From: Lachnospiraceae bacterium
GTDB taxonomy: Bacteria; Bacillota; Clostridia; Lachnospirales; Lachnospiraceae
Assembly (NCBI GenBank): GCA_017449765.1
Contig: JAFTFE010000001.1
Location: 1 to 38,514, forward strand
Length of the DNA stretch: 38,514 nucleotides
Reading direction: 5' to 3'
In this document: positions 1 through 6,485 of the stretch, one piece after another
How the letters are laid out: the number at the start of each line of letters is the position of its first letter
Numbering within the stretch: position 1 is the stretch's first letter
Made by a program: the position numbers and the translations under genes
The notes under the pieces: model-generated
Seen by the model: only the letters and a program-made list of their open reading frames with translations
Told to the model about the DNA's origin: nothing
Databases searched by the model: none

Positions 1-7
1 TATTTTA

Positions 8-148
8 TTAAAAAACAAACCAAACAATCGATATAATCATGTATAATATTGCTAACATACAAACATAACCTAATACAATTTTATTATTCTTAGATGTATT
101 GCTTAATGAATCATTAATATTATTTAATAACTTAATTAATTTCTTCAT
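8..148 (-). CDS. Small C-terminally anchored membrane protein, 46 aa
   Basis: The start codon shares bases with the HNH stop (TAATG), so the gene looks translationally coupled. It encodes 46 residues: a basic N terminus (MKKLIKLL), a polar stretch, and one hydrophobic segment at about residues 24-46 ending in IVWFVF. It is too short for most gene callers. It is the last gene before the candidate cos region at the circular junction. A duplicate copy lies at 37896-38036. The function is unknown. A single terminal membrane segment would suit a small inner-membrane effector, but nothing more can be claimed. Confidence 0.65.
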   Translation of the reverse strand: MKKLIKLLNNINDSLSNTSKNNKIVLGYVCMLAILYMIISIVWFVF

Positions 149-516
149 TACCACATCTCCTTTGATATTCTTTTTTTCTTTTTAAATCTAGATTTAAAAT
201 TTATTCTATCTTCTATTATTTCGTGAGCTTCTCTTGATAATGAAATTCCATTAGATAGTTCTAATGCTAAGTCAGGACGTTCTTTTATTGGTACTATATG
301 ATGGACTGTATTTGCATCTACAACTTTTATTTTATCTGGTTTATGCTTTCCATCATCCCACTTACCTAAAAAGAATTGACATTTATGTTTATCTCTTTCT
401 AATACTTTCTCTCTATAAATATCGAAATCAGTTGAATTATAAAACTTATTGGTATTGCCTTTGGCTATTTCTTCTTCCCAATTAAAATATTTTCTTCTTT
501 TTCTTCTTTGTTTCAT
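148..516 (-). CDS. HNH endonuclease of the packaging module
   Basis: This 122-aa protein has a basic N terminus (KQRRKRRKYF) and an HNH core. The core comprises YREKVLERDKHKC (about residues 34-48), then NTVHHIVPIKERPDLAL (about 69-85) with the catalytic-type HH, then LSNGISLSREAHEII. Only one Cys of the usual zinc-binding Cys pairs is visible. In HK97-type phages, a small HNH protein beside terminase works with TerL and portal in cos cleavage. That role is inferred here from position: on the circle the gene precedes the P-loop NTPase, TerS and TerL on the same strand. Translation starts at ATG 516 after a GGTGAT site. A second identical copy is at 38036-38404 because of the terminal repeat. 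Confidence 0.85.
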   Translation of the reverse strand: MKQRRKRRKYFNWEEEIAKGNTNKFYNSTDFDIYREKVLERDKHKCQFFLGKWDDGKHKPDKIKVVDANTVHHIVPIKERPDLALELSNGISLSREAHEIIEDRINFKSRFKKKKRISKEMW

Positions 517-540
517 ATTATCACCAACTCTTATAAATAC

Positions 541-631
541 TGTGTTGAATTTAACACGAGCCCAGCCTCGATTCTGTGCACTTGATACTGGTTGTTTTAT
601 AAATTCAACACACTATCTATGAAAGATAGTG
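541..631 (-). ncRNA. Candidate structured 5' leader RNA of the late operon
   Basis: Read on the minus strand, a hairpin at 631-611 (8-bp stem CACTATCT/AGATAGTG, 5-nt loop) abuts a perfect 13-bp helix formed by 600-612 with 541-553. This encloses a hairpin at 557-570 with stem CGAG/CTCG and loop GCTGGG. The loop bases CTGG are complementary to CCAG at about 588-591, which would give a pseudoknot. An alternative local hairpin (542-557, GTGTT/AACAC) competes with the long helix. The element sits 25 nt upstream of the HNH start codon. I do not recognise it as a known RNA class. It could be a cis-regulatory leader or a packaging-associated structure. Confidence 0.5.
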
Positions 632-639
632 CCCACTAA

Positions 640-735
640 GAAAACAATTGTTTATACTTCCTAAGCCTCATCAAAAGTATTTGTCTTGCACCAATTATGG
701 AAACGTTTCTCTTTTTAATTCACTAATATAATAAA
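640..735 (-). promoter_or_regulatory. Probable late-operon control region with two palindromes
   Basis: The 517-839 interval has no convincing minus-strand gene. Between the early terminator and the leader RNA lie two perfect palindromes: AAACAATTGTTT (642-653) and GAAACGTTTC (about 700-709). A weak -10-like TATAAA reads leftward near 650-655 without a good -35, as expected for an activator-dependent late promoter. Assignment as the late promoter region is by position only, between the late regulator gene and the first late gene. Confidence 0.4.
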
Positions 736-770
736 AGGAGGTGAAATGGAAGAGCTATTGCAAGATTCCC

Positions 771-804
771 CTAAAATGAAAAGAACACTATGTTAGTGCT
801 CTTT
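771..804 (-). terminator. Terminator of the early operon
   Basis: An 11-bp stem (780-790 with 794-804, one G-U pair) and a 3-nt loop are followed on the minus strand by a U-rich tail, TTTTCATTTT. It lies 36 nt past the stop of the DUF1492-type regulator, the last early gene. Confidence 0.7.
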
Positions 805-839
805 CTAAATATTCCATTTATAACATAATAACATAAATT

Positions 840-1307
840 TTAAGAACAATTCGTAACATTTGGTAACATTTCGTAACATTTGGTAACAATTTGCTCAAAA
901 TTATGTATTGCTTTACCTTTTAAATTTTTTATATAGTCAGTACTATAATCTAAATTATATATTTTATTTAATATTGATGATATAGACTTATTCTTTTTCT
1001 TTTCTAAGAAAGCTAATTTAATAATCGTTTTGTCCATTGGTTTTTTTAATTTACTTATGTCTAATAAACATTTATCTCTTTCTTCAATATAGTCTTTTTC
1101 TTTTTTCTTATAGTCTTCTATTAAATCATTAATTCTGCTTATTTGATCTGCAAAATCTGTTGTACTAAATCCAGATTTAGGCATATCGCTAAATTTAGAA
1201 CCTGTTAAATTATAAAAATTAGACCTTGCTTCTTTTATTTCTATTAACTTGTCTTTCATTTCAAAATATTTATTATCATATTCTTTAAAATATTCATTTA
1301 TTGTCAT
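840..1307 (-). CDS. Late transcription regulator, DUF1492/ArpU-RinA-like
   Basis: This 155-aa protein has a long N-terminal helical region containing the signature KFSDMPKSGFSTTDFADQI (about residues 38-56), which matches the SDMPKG motif of phage DUF1492 proteins. A charged coiled stretch follows. The C-terminal part resembles a degenerate sigma-70 region 4 helix-turn-helix (KKNKSISSILNKIYNLDYS). Proteins of this type close the early operon in Firmicutes phages and switch on late transcription. Here it is the last early gene, followed by a terminator and the late leader. Its final codons are made of a 10-bp tandem repeat that may be its own binding site. The function comes from family and position. 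Confidence 0.72.
   Translation of the reverse strand: MTINEYFKEYDNKYFEMKDKLIEIKEARSNFYNLTGSKFSDMPKSGFSTTDFADQISRINDLIEDYKKKEKDYIEERDKCLLDISKLKKPMDKTIIKLAFLEKKKNKSISSILNKIYNLDYSTDYIKNLKGKAIHNFEQIVTKCYEMLPNVTNCS
843..890. repeat. Four to five tandem 10-bp iterons, consensus GTAACATT
   Basis: GTAACATT occurs at 853, 863 and 873, and GTAACAAT at 883, exactly 10 bp apart. A degenerate fifth unit is at 843. The arrangement is two perfect 20-bp units. The array lies inside the 3' end of the late regulator gene, about 100-200 bp upstream of the late leader. Confidence 0.9.
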
Positions 1308-1312
1308 TTAAA

Positions 1313-1516
1313 TCACCCTTTATATTCGTTTTCTGTTACTTTTTTTATTGGCATCTTTTCTAGCGAGTTTAATATTAATTCAACATCCCTTTCTAGCAAA
1401 ACATCATTTTGTTGGAAAAAATTTATTAAATAAAATTTTAAAGTTAAATATCTATCTTCTATTATTTTGTAATTATCTTTTGATTTATCTGTTAATACTT
1501 CTAAACATTCTTGCAT
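1313..1516 (-). CDS. Hypothetical early protein, 67 aa
   Basis: The start at ATG 1516 is chosen because AGGAGG precedes it by about 6 nt. The open frame extends further upstream but has no ribosome site there. The product is acidic and helical, beginning MQECLEVLTDKSKDNYK, with a possible short hydrophobic patch (LKFYLINFF). It ends 5 bp before the late regulator gene and is probably co-translated with it. No family is recognised. Confidence 0.65.
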   Translation of the reverse strand: MQECLEVLTDKSKDNYKIIEDRYLTLKFYLINFFQQNDVLLERDVELILNSLEKMPIKKVTENEYKG

Positions 1517-1527
1517 TATATTCCTCC

Positions 1528-1830
1528 TTATTCTTTTATTATTTCTATTATTGCATTTAACCATTTGTCATATTTTTCTGTTATCCGTGTAAATAAATAT
1601 AATCCATCGCTTTGATAATCTTGAATTGGTTCGCATTCTTCTACACATTGATATTTTTCATGCCAAAATCCTGAGCCATTTATAAATACCTTGTTTAACT
1701 TTTTATTATAATTTATATCATCTATATCGTTTAAATGTGGACTACCACAACAACCACAACCAATTAATCCCATACTATATTTTTGACACAATTTTTCGTA
1801 TTCTCTTAAAAATTCACATTCTTTTGTCAT
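1528..1830 (-). CDS. Cys-rich hypothetical protein, 100 aa
   Basis: The start at ATG 1830 is set by AGAAGGAGG; the longer open frame upstream is AT-rich filler. The protein has a GCGCCGSPHL cluster at about residues 22-31 and two further Cys (CVEECEP), suggesting a metal-binding or redox site. The rest is polar with several aromatic residues (FINGSGFWHEKY). It has its own upstream intergenic space of 160 bp. I do not recognise the family. Confidence 0.65.
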   Translation of the reverse strand: MTKECEFLREYEKLCQKYSMGLIGCGCCGSPHLNDIDDINYNKKLNKVFINGSGFWHEKYQCVEECEPIQDYQSDGLYLFTRITEKYDKWLNAIIEIIKE

Positions 1831-1990
1831 TTTTCCTCCTTCTAAAAATTTGACATAATACCTAAAAGTGTAAAATTTTTTTATTAATTTTATATACTGT
1901 AAAAAACTCTTTTTATATATAGTCAAATTTAATATTTTTATCATTTATTTTTATAAAAAATTTGCACATACTAATTAATATCGTTAAAAC

Positions 1991-2662
1991 TCATTTTTTG
2001 GATGTATTTTTTCCACCTATAAAAATGGCCTCACGATCATTTTCTGCATCTTCTTTTCCCCAATGAACATAAACTAATGTTACATCTGGAGAATCATGAT
2101 TATACATTTTCATTAATGTAATCACATTACCGCCATTTAAAATATACATATATCCAAATGTCTTTCTCAAGCTATGTAATCCAAATTTAAAGTCAATACC
2201 TACTGCATCCGAAACTTTATGAAATATTTTATTCATATTTTGTCTAGTTACAGGATATAAAACTTTAGATTGCTTACCTTTATATGTATTTTTAGTTTTT
2301 TGTCCCATAAATAGATAATCACTGCTTGTTAGGTCCATATCCTCAATATATTTCATTACTTCGTTATGAAAATTTTTATTCATTCTAAAATTTTGCATCT
2401 TACCTGTTTTATTTTCTTTTATAGATATGTAGCCTTTTTCTACATCTTTTACTCTTAATTGAAGTAAATCTTCGGCTCTAAATGCTGTATTAAAGCCTAT
2501 TAGAAATATCATGTAATTTCTATAGGCTTGTCTTTTTTTTATTTCTGTTTTTGCATGTTCTTGTTGCAATCTTAAATATCTCATTACTTGCTCAAGCTGT
2601 TTAGGGCTTTTTATTGGTAATGTTTCTTGCTGCCCTCCAAATCTTTTTATTCTTCTAGCCAT
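1991..2662 (-). CDS. Small tyrosine recombinase/integrase-like protein
   Basis: This 223-aa protein has the full set of tyrosine-recombinase catalytic motifs: Arg in NTAFRAEDLLQLRVKDV (about residues 59-75), a Lys in the beta-hairpin KENKTGK (about 82-88), HSLRK (HxxR, about 163-167), a His in NHDSPDVT, and the nucleophile candidate Tyr in TLVYVHW. It lacks a long arm-binding domain. The phage already encodes a large serine integrase, so this enzyme is unlikely to be the main integrase. A resolvase or multimer-processing role is possible. It lies in the early operon just upstream of the late-control genes. An AAAGGGG site precedes the ATG. Confidence 0.88.
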   Translation of the reverse strand: MARRIKRFGGQQETLPIKSPKQLEQVMRYLRLQQEHAKTEIKKRQAYRNYMIFLIGFNTAFRAEDLLQLRVKDVEKGYISIKENKTGKMQNFRMNKNFHNEVMKYIEDMDLTSSDYLFMGQKTKNTYKGKQSKVLYPVTRQNMNKIFHKVSDAVGIDFKFGLHSLRKTFGYMYILNGGNVITLMKMYNHDSPDVTLVYVHWGKEDAENDREAIFIGGKNTSKK

Positions 2663-2666
2663 ATAC

Positions 2667-2753
2667 TCATTCCCCTTTTGCCAATACCAATGCTGCCATT
2701 AAAAACATTCCAATAATTCCTCCAATTATTAATCCTAAGGCGAATCCAATCAT
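2667..2753 (-). CDS. Very small membrane protein, DUF3789-like, 28 aa
   Basis: The ATG overlaps the stop of the preceding gene (ATGA). It encodes 28 residues, nearly all one glycine-rich membrane helix (MIGFALGLIIGGIIGMFLM) ending in a charged KGE. Size and pattern match the DUF3789 family of tiny phage membrane proteins. The function is unknown. It ends 4 bp before the tyrosine recombinase start and supplies that gene's ribosome site. Confidence 0.75.
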   Translation of the reverse strand: MIGFALGLIIGGIIGMFLMAALVLAKGE

Positions 2754-2968
2754 TTTTTCAATCTCCTTACTAATGGCTTTTCAAATTCTCTACTAGCTAC
2801 TAATTCATTAGTGTAAGTATCAATAACTAATACGCCATCATATTTCCTTCTATCTACTTTATCCATCATAAAATATAACTGCTCTAGATTATCAAATTCT
2901 GCTACTACTTCATAAGGTTTATCACCTTTTTGTATTTTCCTTTTATGTCCTAATACTTGATATTTCAT
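2750..2968 (-). CDS. Hypothetical early protein, 72 aa
   Basis: A basic, probably alpha/beta protein (KYQVLGHKRKIQKG at the start, VLVIDTYTNELVASREFEK in the second half). It overlaps both neighbours: its ATG lies in the 3' end of the homing-endonuclease-bearing gene, and its stop overlaps the tiny membrane protein start. No family is recognised. Confidence 0.7.
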   Translation of the reverse strand: MKYQVLGHKRKIQKGDKPYEVVAEFDNLEQLYFMMDKVDRRKYDGVLVIDTYTNELVASREFEKPLVRRLKK

Positions 2969-3837
2969 TGTTTCTTCTCCAAACTATTTACTTTATCAAT
3001 ACACCATTCTTGAAATGAAGCTATTTCTTCAAGCAATTCATTATATCTTTCATCATTTGTTTTGTAATATTCAACATCTATGCTTTCTATCTTCTTAACT
3101 TCTTCTATTTTAAATTGCCAAATATAACCACCTGCTGTAAGGTGTTCGTTTCTACAACAACCGCCTATACAAGTTCTTCTTATACCTGTCATTTTTTCGG
3201 CTTCATAAGAAGATTTATAAGTTGCAATATAATTACCATCTAAATCAAATTGTTCTACTGCTTTATAATTATTACCATCATTGCCTATTTCATATCGTTT
3301 TTTAATGTTTTCATCATGAGTTACCATTTCAAGATTACAAATTCTATTATCCGTTTTTATTCCATTTTTATGATTTACATCCAATGTATCATAATAATCA
3401 TCTAAAAATGTTTTTGCTGCTAATCTATGAACAGTTAATGTTTTATGTTTTACAATTTCATTTGATAAAATAACATATTCATAACCACAATTATTTATTT
3501 GTTTATTTAATAATTTGCTTTGTCTTATATGCCCTTTTTTATCACAATATTGTTTTGTTCTGATATTTCCTTTTGTTGAAATTTCATAATTTGGAAAATC
3601 AACTATCGTTTTCCATTCTTCGTCGTCAATTATTTCTACTTCATTATTAAGTTGTTTAAAATTATAAAGCCTTTTTTTAAAAGAATTATCATAATAAGTA
3701 TTAATGTCATTTGAATTATCACCCACATAATATTGGTGTGTTTTATCACTAAAAACAAATTTTTCATTTTCATATTTTATTTTCTCAGGTACTTCTTCAC
3801 CATTTGCTATTTTATTTAATAAATCTATAATTTTCAT
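2965..3837 (-). CDS. Phage early protein with an in-frame NUMOD4-HNH-NUMOD1 homing endonuclease
   Basis: This 290-aa protein appears composite. Residues 1-73 (MKIIDLLNKIANGEEVPEKI ... NNEVEIIDDEE) look like the N-terminal part of a small early phage protein. Residues about 74-115 are a NUMOD4 domain (EEWKTIVDFPNYEISTKGNI). Residues about 135-180 are an HNH core (VHRLAAKTFL, then DVNHKNGIKTDNRICNLE). Residues about 192-245 are a NUMOD1 DNA-binding helix-turn-helix (AVEQFDLDGNYIATYKSS ... AGGYIWQF). The last 45 residues (KKIESIDVEYYKTNDERYNE ...) resemble the tail of the host gene. There is no Cys/Ser first residue or terminal HN, so it is not an intein. The start at 3837 overlaps the upstream stop (ATGA). 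Confidence 0.85.
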   Translation of the reverse strand: MKIIDLLNKIANGEEVPEKIKYENEKFVFSDKTHQYYVGDNSNDINTYYDNSFKKRLYNFKQLNNEVEIIDDEEWKTIVDFPNYEISTKGNIRTKQYCDKKGHIRQSKLLNKQINNCGYEYVILSNEIVKHKTLTVHRLAAKTFLDDYYDTLDVNHKNGIKTDNRICNLEMVTHDENIKKRYEIGNDGNNYKAVEQFDLDGNYIATYKSSYEAEKMTGIRRTCIGGCCRNEHLTAGGYIWQFKIEEVKKIESIDVEYYKTNDERYNELLEEIASFQEWCIDKVNSLEKKQ

Positions 3838-4145
3838 TCTTTATCCTTCCCTTCTAATTCGTTCATTTTGTCTAATACTTCTTCCCATGTATCTTGTTCA
3901 ACTTTATCAAAGGATTTCTCTAATTGTTGCTTAGCGTATTCAAATAAACTATTCCAGTTGGATTGTAATTTTGATTTTTCAACACCTTGATTATATAGAA
4001 ATTTTTCCCATTCTTCCTCTTTTTTATTTAAAACTTTATGCAATCCCTCATATTCTCGTTGTTCATTTAATAATTTTTCTTTTAATTGTTGATTTTCAGC
4101 CCATAAATTAGCATTATCAACTATATTTTCACAATTATCATTCAT
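3834..4145 (-). CDS. Coiled-coil hypothetical protein, 103 aa
   Basis: Heptad-like Leu/Lys/Glu repeats run through most of the protein (ENQQLKEKLLNEQREYEGLH; YAKQQLEKSFDKVEQDTWEE). There is no catalytic motif and no membrane segment. Its stop overlaps the start of the homing-endonuclease-bearing gene, so the pair is translationally coupled. The function is unknown. Confidence 0.7.
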   Translation of the reverse strand: MNDNCENIVDNANLWAENQQLKEKLLNEQREYEGLHKVLNKKEEEWEKFLYNQGVEKSKLQSNWNSLFEYAKQQLEKSFDKVEQDTWEEVLDKMNELEGKDKE

Positions 4146-4151
4146 TCTATT

Positions 4152-4343
4152 TCACCTACCTTTTCTACTAACTTCTATTTCAATTCCAAAAGAAAACCAT
4201 AAGAATACAATTCCAAATAAATAATTAATTATTTTACAATCTCTAATGTATTTTTTACTTTCATTTTCTCTATGTATCACAAAACCAAAACCACAATCGT
4301 ATTTATTAAAGTCAAATTTAGGAGTTGTTTTAATCTTCAACAT
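4152..4343 (-). CDS. Small hypothetical protein with one hydrophobic segment, 63 aa
   Basis: The ATG at 4343 follows AGGTGAAATAG. The N-terminal half is polar (DFNKYDCGFGFVIHRENESK). A single hydrophobic stretch, INYLFGIVFLWFSFGIEIEV (about residues 39-58), and a short basic tail follow. It overlaps the 3' end of the upstream gene. Family unknown; a membrane-associated early protein is likely. Confidence 0.65.
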   Translation of the reverse strand: MLKIKTTPKFDFNKYDCGFGFVIHRENESKKYIRDCKIINYLFGIVFLWFSFGIEIEVSRKGR

Positions 4344-4653
4344 CTATTTCACCTAACATTCTATTATCTTCTAACATAACCAAAATCATAGAACCTAACA
4401 TCTTTGCTTTTGCATCTTCATCTTTTTCTAAATCTAAATTAGATAATTGATATTTTATATACTCAACAACATCATCTTTTTGTTTCTTTACTTCACTATA
4501 TAAATGTTTGTAGTGTTCTCCTAGTTCTGCTTTCTTTTGTAATTCTATATTTACTTGTAACAATTCATTACAAACATTTGGTAAATAACCATGCAAATCA
4601 GGATTATTAATAATTTCTGTTAATTCTATAATTCTATCTTTATTCATCATTAT
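4330..4653 (-). CDS. Helical hypothetical early protein, 107 aa
   Basis: The start at ATG 4653 is preferred because AAAGGA lies 7 nt upstream; a second ATG follows directly. The protein is helical and charged (MMNKDRIIELTEIINNPDL; HLYSEVKKQKDDVVEYIKYQ). It overlaps the zinc-ribbon gene upstream by 14 bp and the next gene downstream. No family is recognised. Confidence 0.65.
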   Translation of the reverse strand: MMMNKDRIIELTEIINNPDLHGYLPNVCNELLQVNIELQKKAELGEHYKHLYSEVKKQKDDVVEYIKYQLSNLDLEKDEDAKAKMLGSMILVMLEDNRMLGEIDVED

Positions 4654-4888
4654 CAGTTCCTTTAACAATACCACATAATTCACATATAGGTTTATTAAAA
4701 TCATCTGTTATTGTTAGTGTATTACCATTGCAATAAAAACAATATGTAGTATTTCTATCTTTTTTATGTTTTTTTAAATATTTTCTTTTTAATTTCCTAT
4801 TATAACCAAGTCCCATTGGTATACCATTAAAAATACCAATACCTTTTTCACTTAATTGTTTGCTTGTGACTATCAATGGCTCATTCAT
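4640..4888 (-). CDS. Zinc-ribbon hypothetical protein, 82 aa
   Basis: The start at ATG 4888 follows AAAGGTGATAGTG. The N-terminal half contains a glycine-rich and then very basic stretch (MGLGYNRKLKRKYLKKHKKD). The C-terminal half has two CxxC knuckles about 18 residues apart (YCFYCNG and PICELCGI), typical of a small zinc ribbon. It may bind nucleic acid. It overlaps both neighbours. Confidence 0.7.
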   Translation of the reverse strand: MNEPLIVTSKQLSEKGIGIFNGIPMGLGYNRKLKRKYLKKHKKDRNTTYCFYCNGNTLTITDDFNKPICELCGIVKGTDNDE

Positions 4889-5150
4889 CACTATCACCTT
4901 TTAATATATATTTATAATCTTCTTCTGTTTTCAAATCTTCAAAAGTACAACTATCTTTAATTAGATTAAATTTAATTATTCTTAAATTATCTTTTAATCC
5001 ACCTTCTGCATTTTTTAATTGTGTATTTATAACTTCAATCGCTTTATCTCTACTGTTCTGTAACCCAATAATATAATTTATTAAATCTAAATCGCTATTA
5101 CTAGGTGGTCTATCTATCCAATCAATTAACATTTCTTTTGTTAGTTTCAT
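4881..5150 (-). CDS. Small early protein with recurring RDKAI...ILKGD module, 89 aa
   Basis: The ATG at 5150 follows AAAGGTGATAATAA. The C-terminal part has the pattern NSRDKAIEVI (about residues 32-41), a spacer, and YKYILKGDSDE at the end. The same layout occurs in the next gene upstream (ENNRDKAIRTL ... MLDILKGDNK) and, weaker, in 6715-6954 (KIDKAINRI ... DYILKALLD). The module looks paralogous; its function is unknown. Confidence 0.7.
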   Translation of the reverse strand: MKLTKEMLIDWIDRPPSNSDLDLINYIIGLQNSRDKAIEVINTQLKNAEGGLKDNLRIIKFNLIKDSCTFEDLKTEEDYKYILKGDSDE

Positions 5151-5464
5151 TTATTATCACCTTTTAATATATCTAACATATAATCTACCTCATACAAATG
5201 TCTTTCCCATCTAGCACTACCTTTTAATGATTCCAATGTTCTAATTGCTTTATCTCTATTATTTTCTAGTTGTTTATATTTTTGCAATAAACTATCATAT
5301 TTCTTACTATCTTTTATGCGACCAATACAATCAGTTCTATTGCAATAACATTCTTCTAGTTGTTCTATGTATAATAATATCTCCTTTGGTACATCATAAT
5401 ATTTAGTGTTATCAAATAAAATTGTATTAAGTTGTGTATCTATTACTATCACTTTATTTTTCAT
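5147..5464 (-). CDS. Small early protein with RDKAI...ILKGD module, 105 aa
   Basis: The ATG at 5464 follows GGGTGAAATA. The N terminus looks like a beta strand (KVIVIDTQLNTILFDNTKYY). A central LEECYCNRTDC has three Cys. The tail repeats the module shared with the neighbouring gene (ENNRDKAIRTLESL ... VDYMLDILKGDNK). Its stop overlaps the next start. Function unknown. Confidence 0.7.
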   Translation of the reverse strand: MKNKVIVIDTQLNTILFDNTKYYDVPKEILLYIEQLEECYCNRTDCIGRIKDSKKYDSLLQKYKQLENNRDKAIRTLESLKGSARWERHLYEVDYMLDILKGDNK

Positions 5465-5468
5465 TATT

Positions 5469-5672
5469 TCACCCTAATTCTTCTACTTGTTTGTTTATGG
5501 CTTGTAGTTCATCTAATGTAATATATTCAAATGTTTCCACCCATTTGTTTTGTTTGTTAAAAAATATATATTTAGCACCATCATAAATAATTTTATGTAT
5601 ATATTCAACTTCATTTTTATTATTTTTAGTCCTTTTATATCCTAACTTTTTAAACATCTCTTTAGCCAACAT
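5469..5672 (-). CDS. Hypothetical early protein (AKEMFKKLGY family), 67 aa
   Basis: The likely start is ATG 5672 with GGAGG 7 nt upstream; that ribosome site lies inside the 3' end of the homing endonuclease gene. The sequence begins MLAKEMFKKLGYKRTKN and ends ITLDELQAINKQVEELG, a pattern I recognise as a common small early protein of low-GC Firmicutes phages. No function is known. The endonuclease insertion next door may have replaced its original leader. Confidence 0.68.
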   Translation of the reverse strand: MLAKEMFKKLGYKRTKNNKNEVEYIHKIIYDGAKYIFFNKQNKWVETFEYITLDELQAINKQVEELG

Positions 5673-6213
5673 TTGCATACCTCCATACATAGCCACCTGC
5701 ACTCTTTCTTTTTCCTTTGCAACAAGCAACTATATTAGCATTATTAATTTTTAACACATTTTGTATTTGCCTTATATAATCCCATTGTCTTATAAATTTA
5801 CCTTGTAAATTGTATTGATTAACCTTTATCTTTTCACTTTCACTAGCCTTTAATATATTGATTTTTGCTTTATTTCTTACATTTTCACATAAGCCATTAT
5901 TCCAAGCATCAATTGTATTTTCTTTTTGCGTAATATATTCTAAATTAGAAATATTATTATTTAATTTATTATGGTCTATATGATTAATAACTTCATAATC
6001 AAAAGCACATCTATTAAAATGTTCCATAACTAACTTGTGAATTGTATAAGTATGAGTTTTGCCTTTATTGCTTAATGATATTAAATAATAACCTTTGTTT
6101 GAAATTGCAGGTTTTAATAATCTTTTAGTTTTTTTATTTCTTATATTTCCATAATCAGATACTTCATAATTATTATTTTGTTTTATCATAATCCATTTTT
6201 CTTTAGCACTCAC
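5662..6213 (-). CDS. Free-standing HNH homing endonuclease (NUMOD4-HNH-NUMOD1)
   Basis: A GTG start at 6213 is chosen because GGGAGATGATAAA precedes it. The 183-aa product has NUMOD4 (EKWIMIKQNNNYEVSDYGNI, near residues 5-24), then an HNH core (HTYTIHKLVMEHFN ... VINHIDHNKLNNNISNLEYI, about 55-100), and a C-terminal NUMOD1 segment (VNQYNLQGKFIRQWDYI ... AGGYVWRYA). Such enzymes cut intron-less or gene-less alleles and spread by repair. It sits between two small early genes and overlaps the next by 11 bp. The ribosome site and start, GGAGATGATAAAGTGA, repeat those of the upstream gene. Confidence 0.85.
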   Translation of the reverse strand: MSAKEKWIMIKQNNNYEVSDYGNIRNKKTKRLLKPAISNKGYYLISLSNKGKTHTYTIHKLVMEHFNRCAFDYEVINHIDHNKLNNNISNLEYITQKENTIDAWNNGLCENVRNKAKINILKASESEKIKVNQYNLQGKFIRQWDYIRQIQNVLKINNANIVACCKGKRKSAGGYVWRYANVG

Positions 6214-6229
6214 TTTATCATCTCCCAAA

Positions 6230-6463
6230 CTATTCATAAGAAGATATGTTTTCTCTATAAACATGAATTTCATCATCATTGTTTTCAACTATATAAATTG
6301 AATTGTTTTTTTCAATTTCTTCTCTACTCAATTTAATATCACTCAAATTGCATTTATCTAATAAAGTACAAATTAATTTATAGTCTTTTACAAAAGAATA
6401 TCTTCTTTCTATTTCATTTATTTTATTTTTTATTTCTTGTAATTCTTGTTCTAATTCTTTCAC
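6230..6463 (-). CDS. Coiled-coil hypothetical early protein, 77 aa
   Basis: A GTG start at 6463 follows AAGGAGATGATAAA. The N terminus is a coiled coil (KELEQELQEIKNKINEIERR). The C-terminal half is acidic and mixed (SLYI-like strands in IYIVENNDDEIHVYRENI). It ends 16 bp before the homing endonuclease start. Function unknown. Confidence 0.65.
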   Translation of the reverse strand: MKELEQELQEIKNKINEIERRYSFVKDYKLICTLLDKCNLSDIKLSREEIEKNNSIYIVENNDDEIHVYRENISSYE

Positions 6464-6485
6464 TTTATCATCTCCTTAAATAAAT

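Larger units (their letters stand above)
1..626. repeat. Left copy of the 626-bp terminal direct repeat
   Basis: This stretch is identical to 37889-38514, a constant offset of 37,888 bp. It holds a 46-aa membrane protein gene, the HNH endonuclease gene and part of the late leader. The overlap shows that the sequence closes into a circle of 37,888 bp. It may be an assembly overlap of a circular or concatemeric molecule, or a real terminal redundancy. A 626-bp repeat would be unusual for a cos-packaged phage. Confidence 0.97.

Noticed and set aside
148-516. HEARO/omega-RNA-type association of the HNH gene with its leader RNA
   Set aside because: The HNH protein is a short phage packaging type without RuvC or arginine-rich features of IsrB/IscB.
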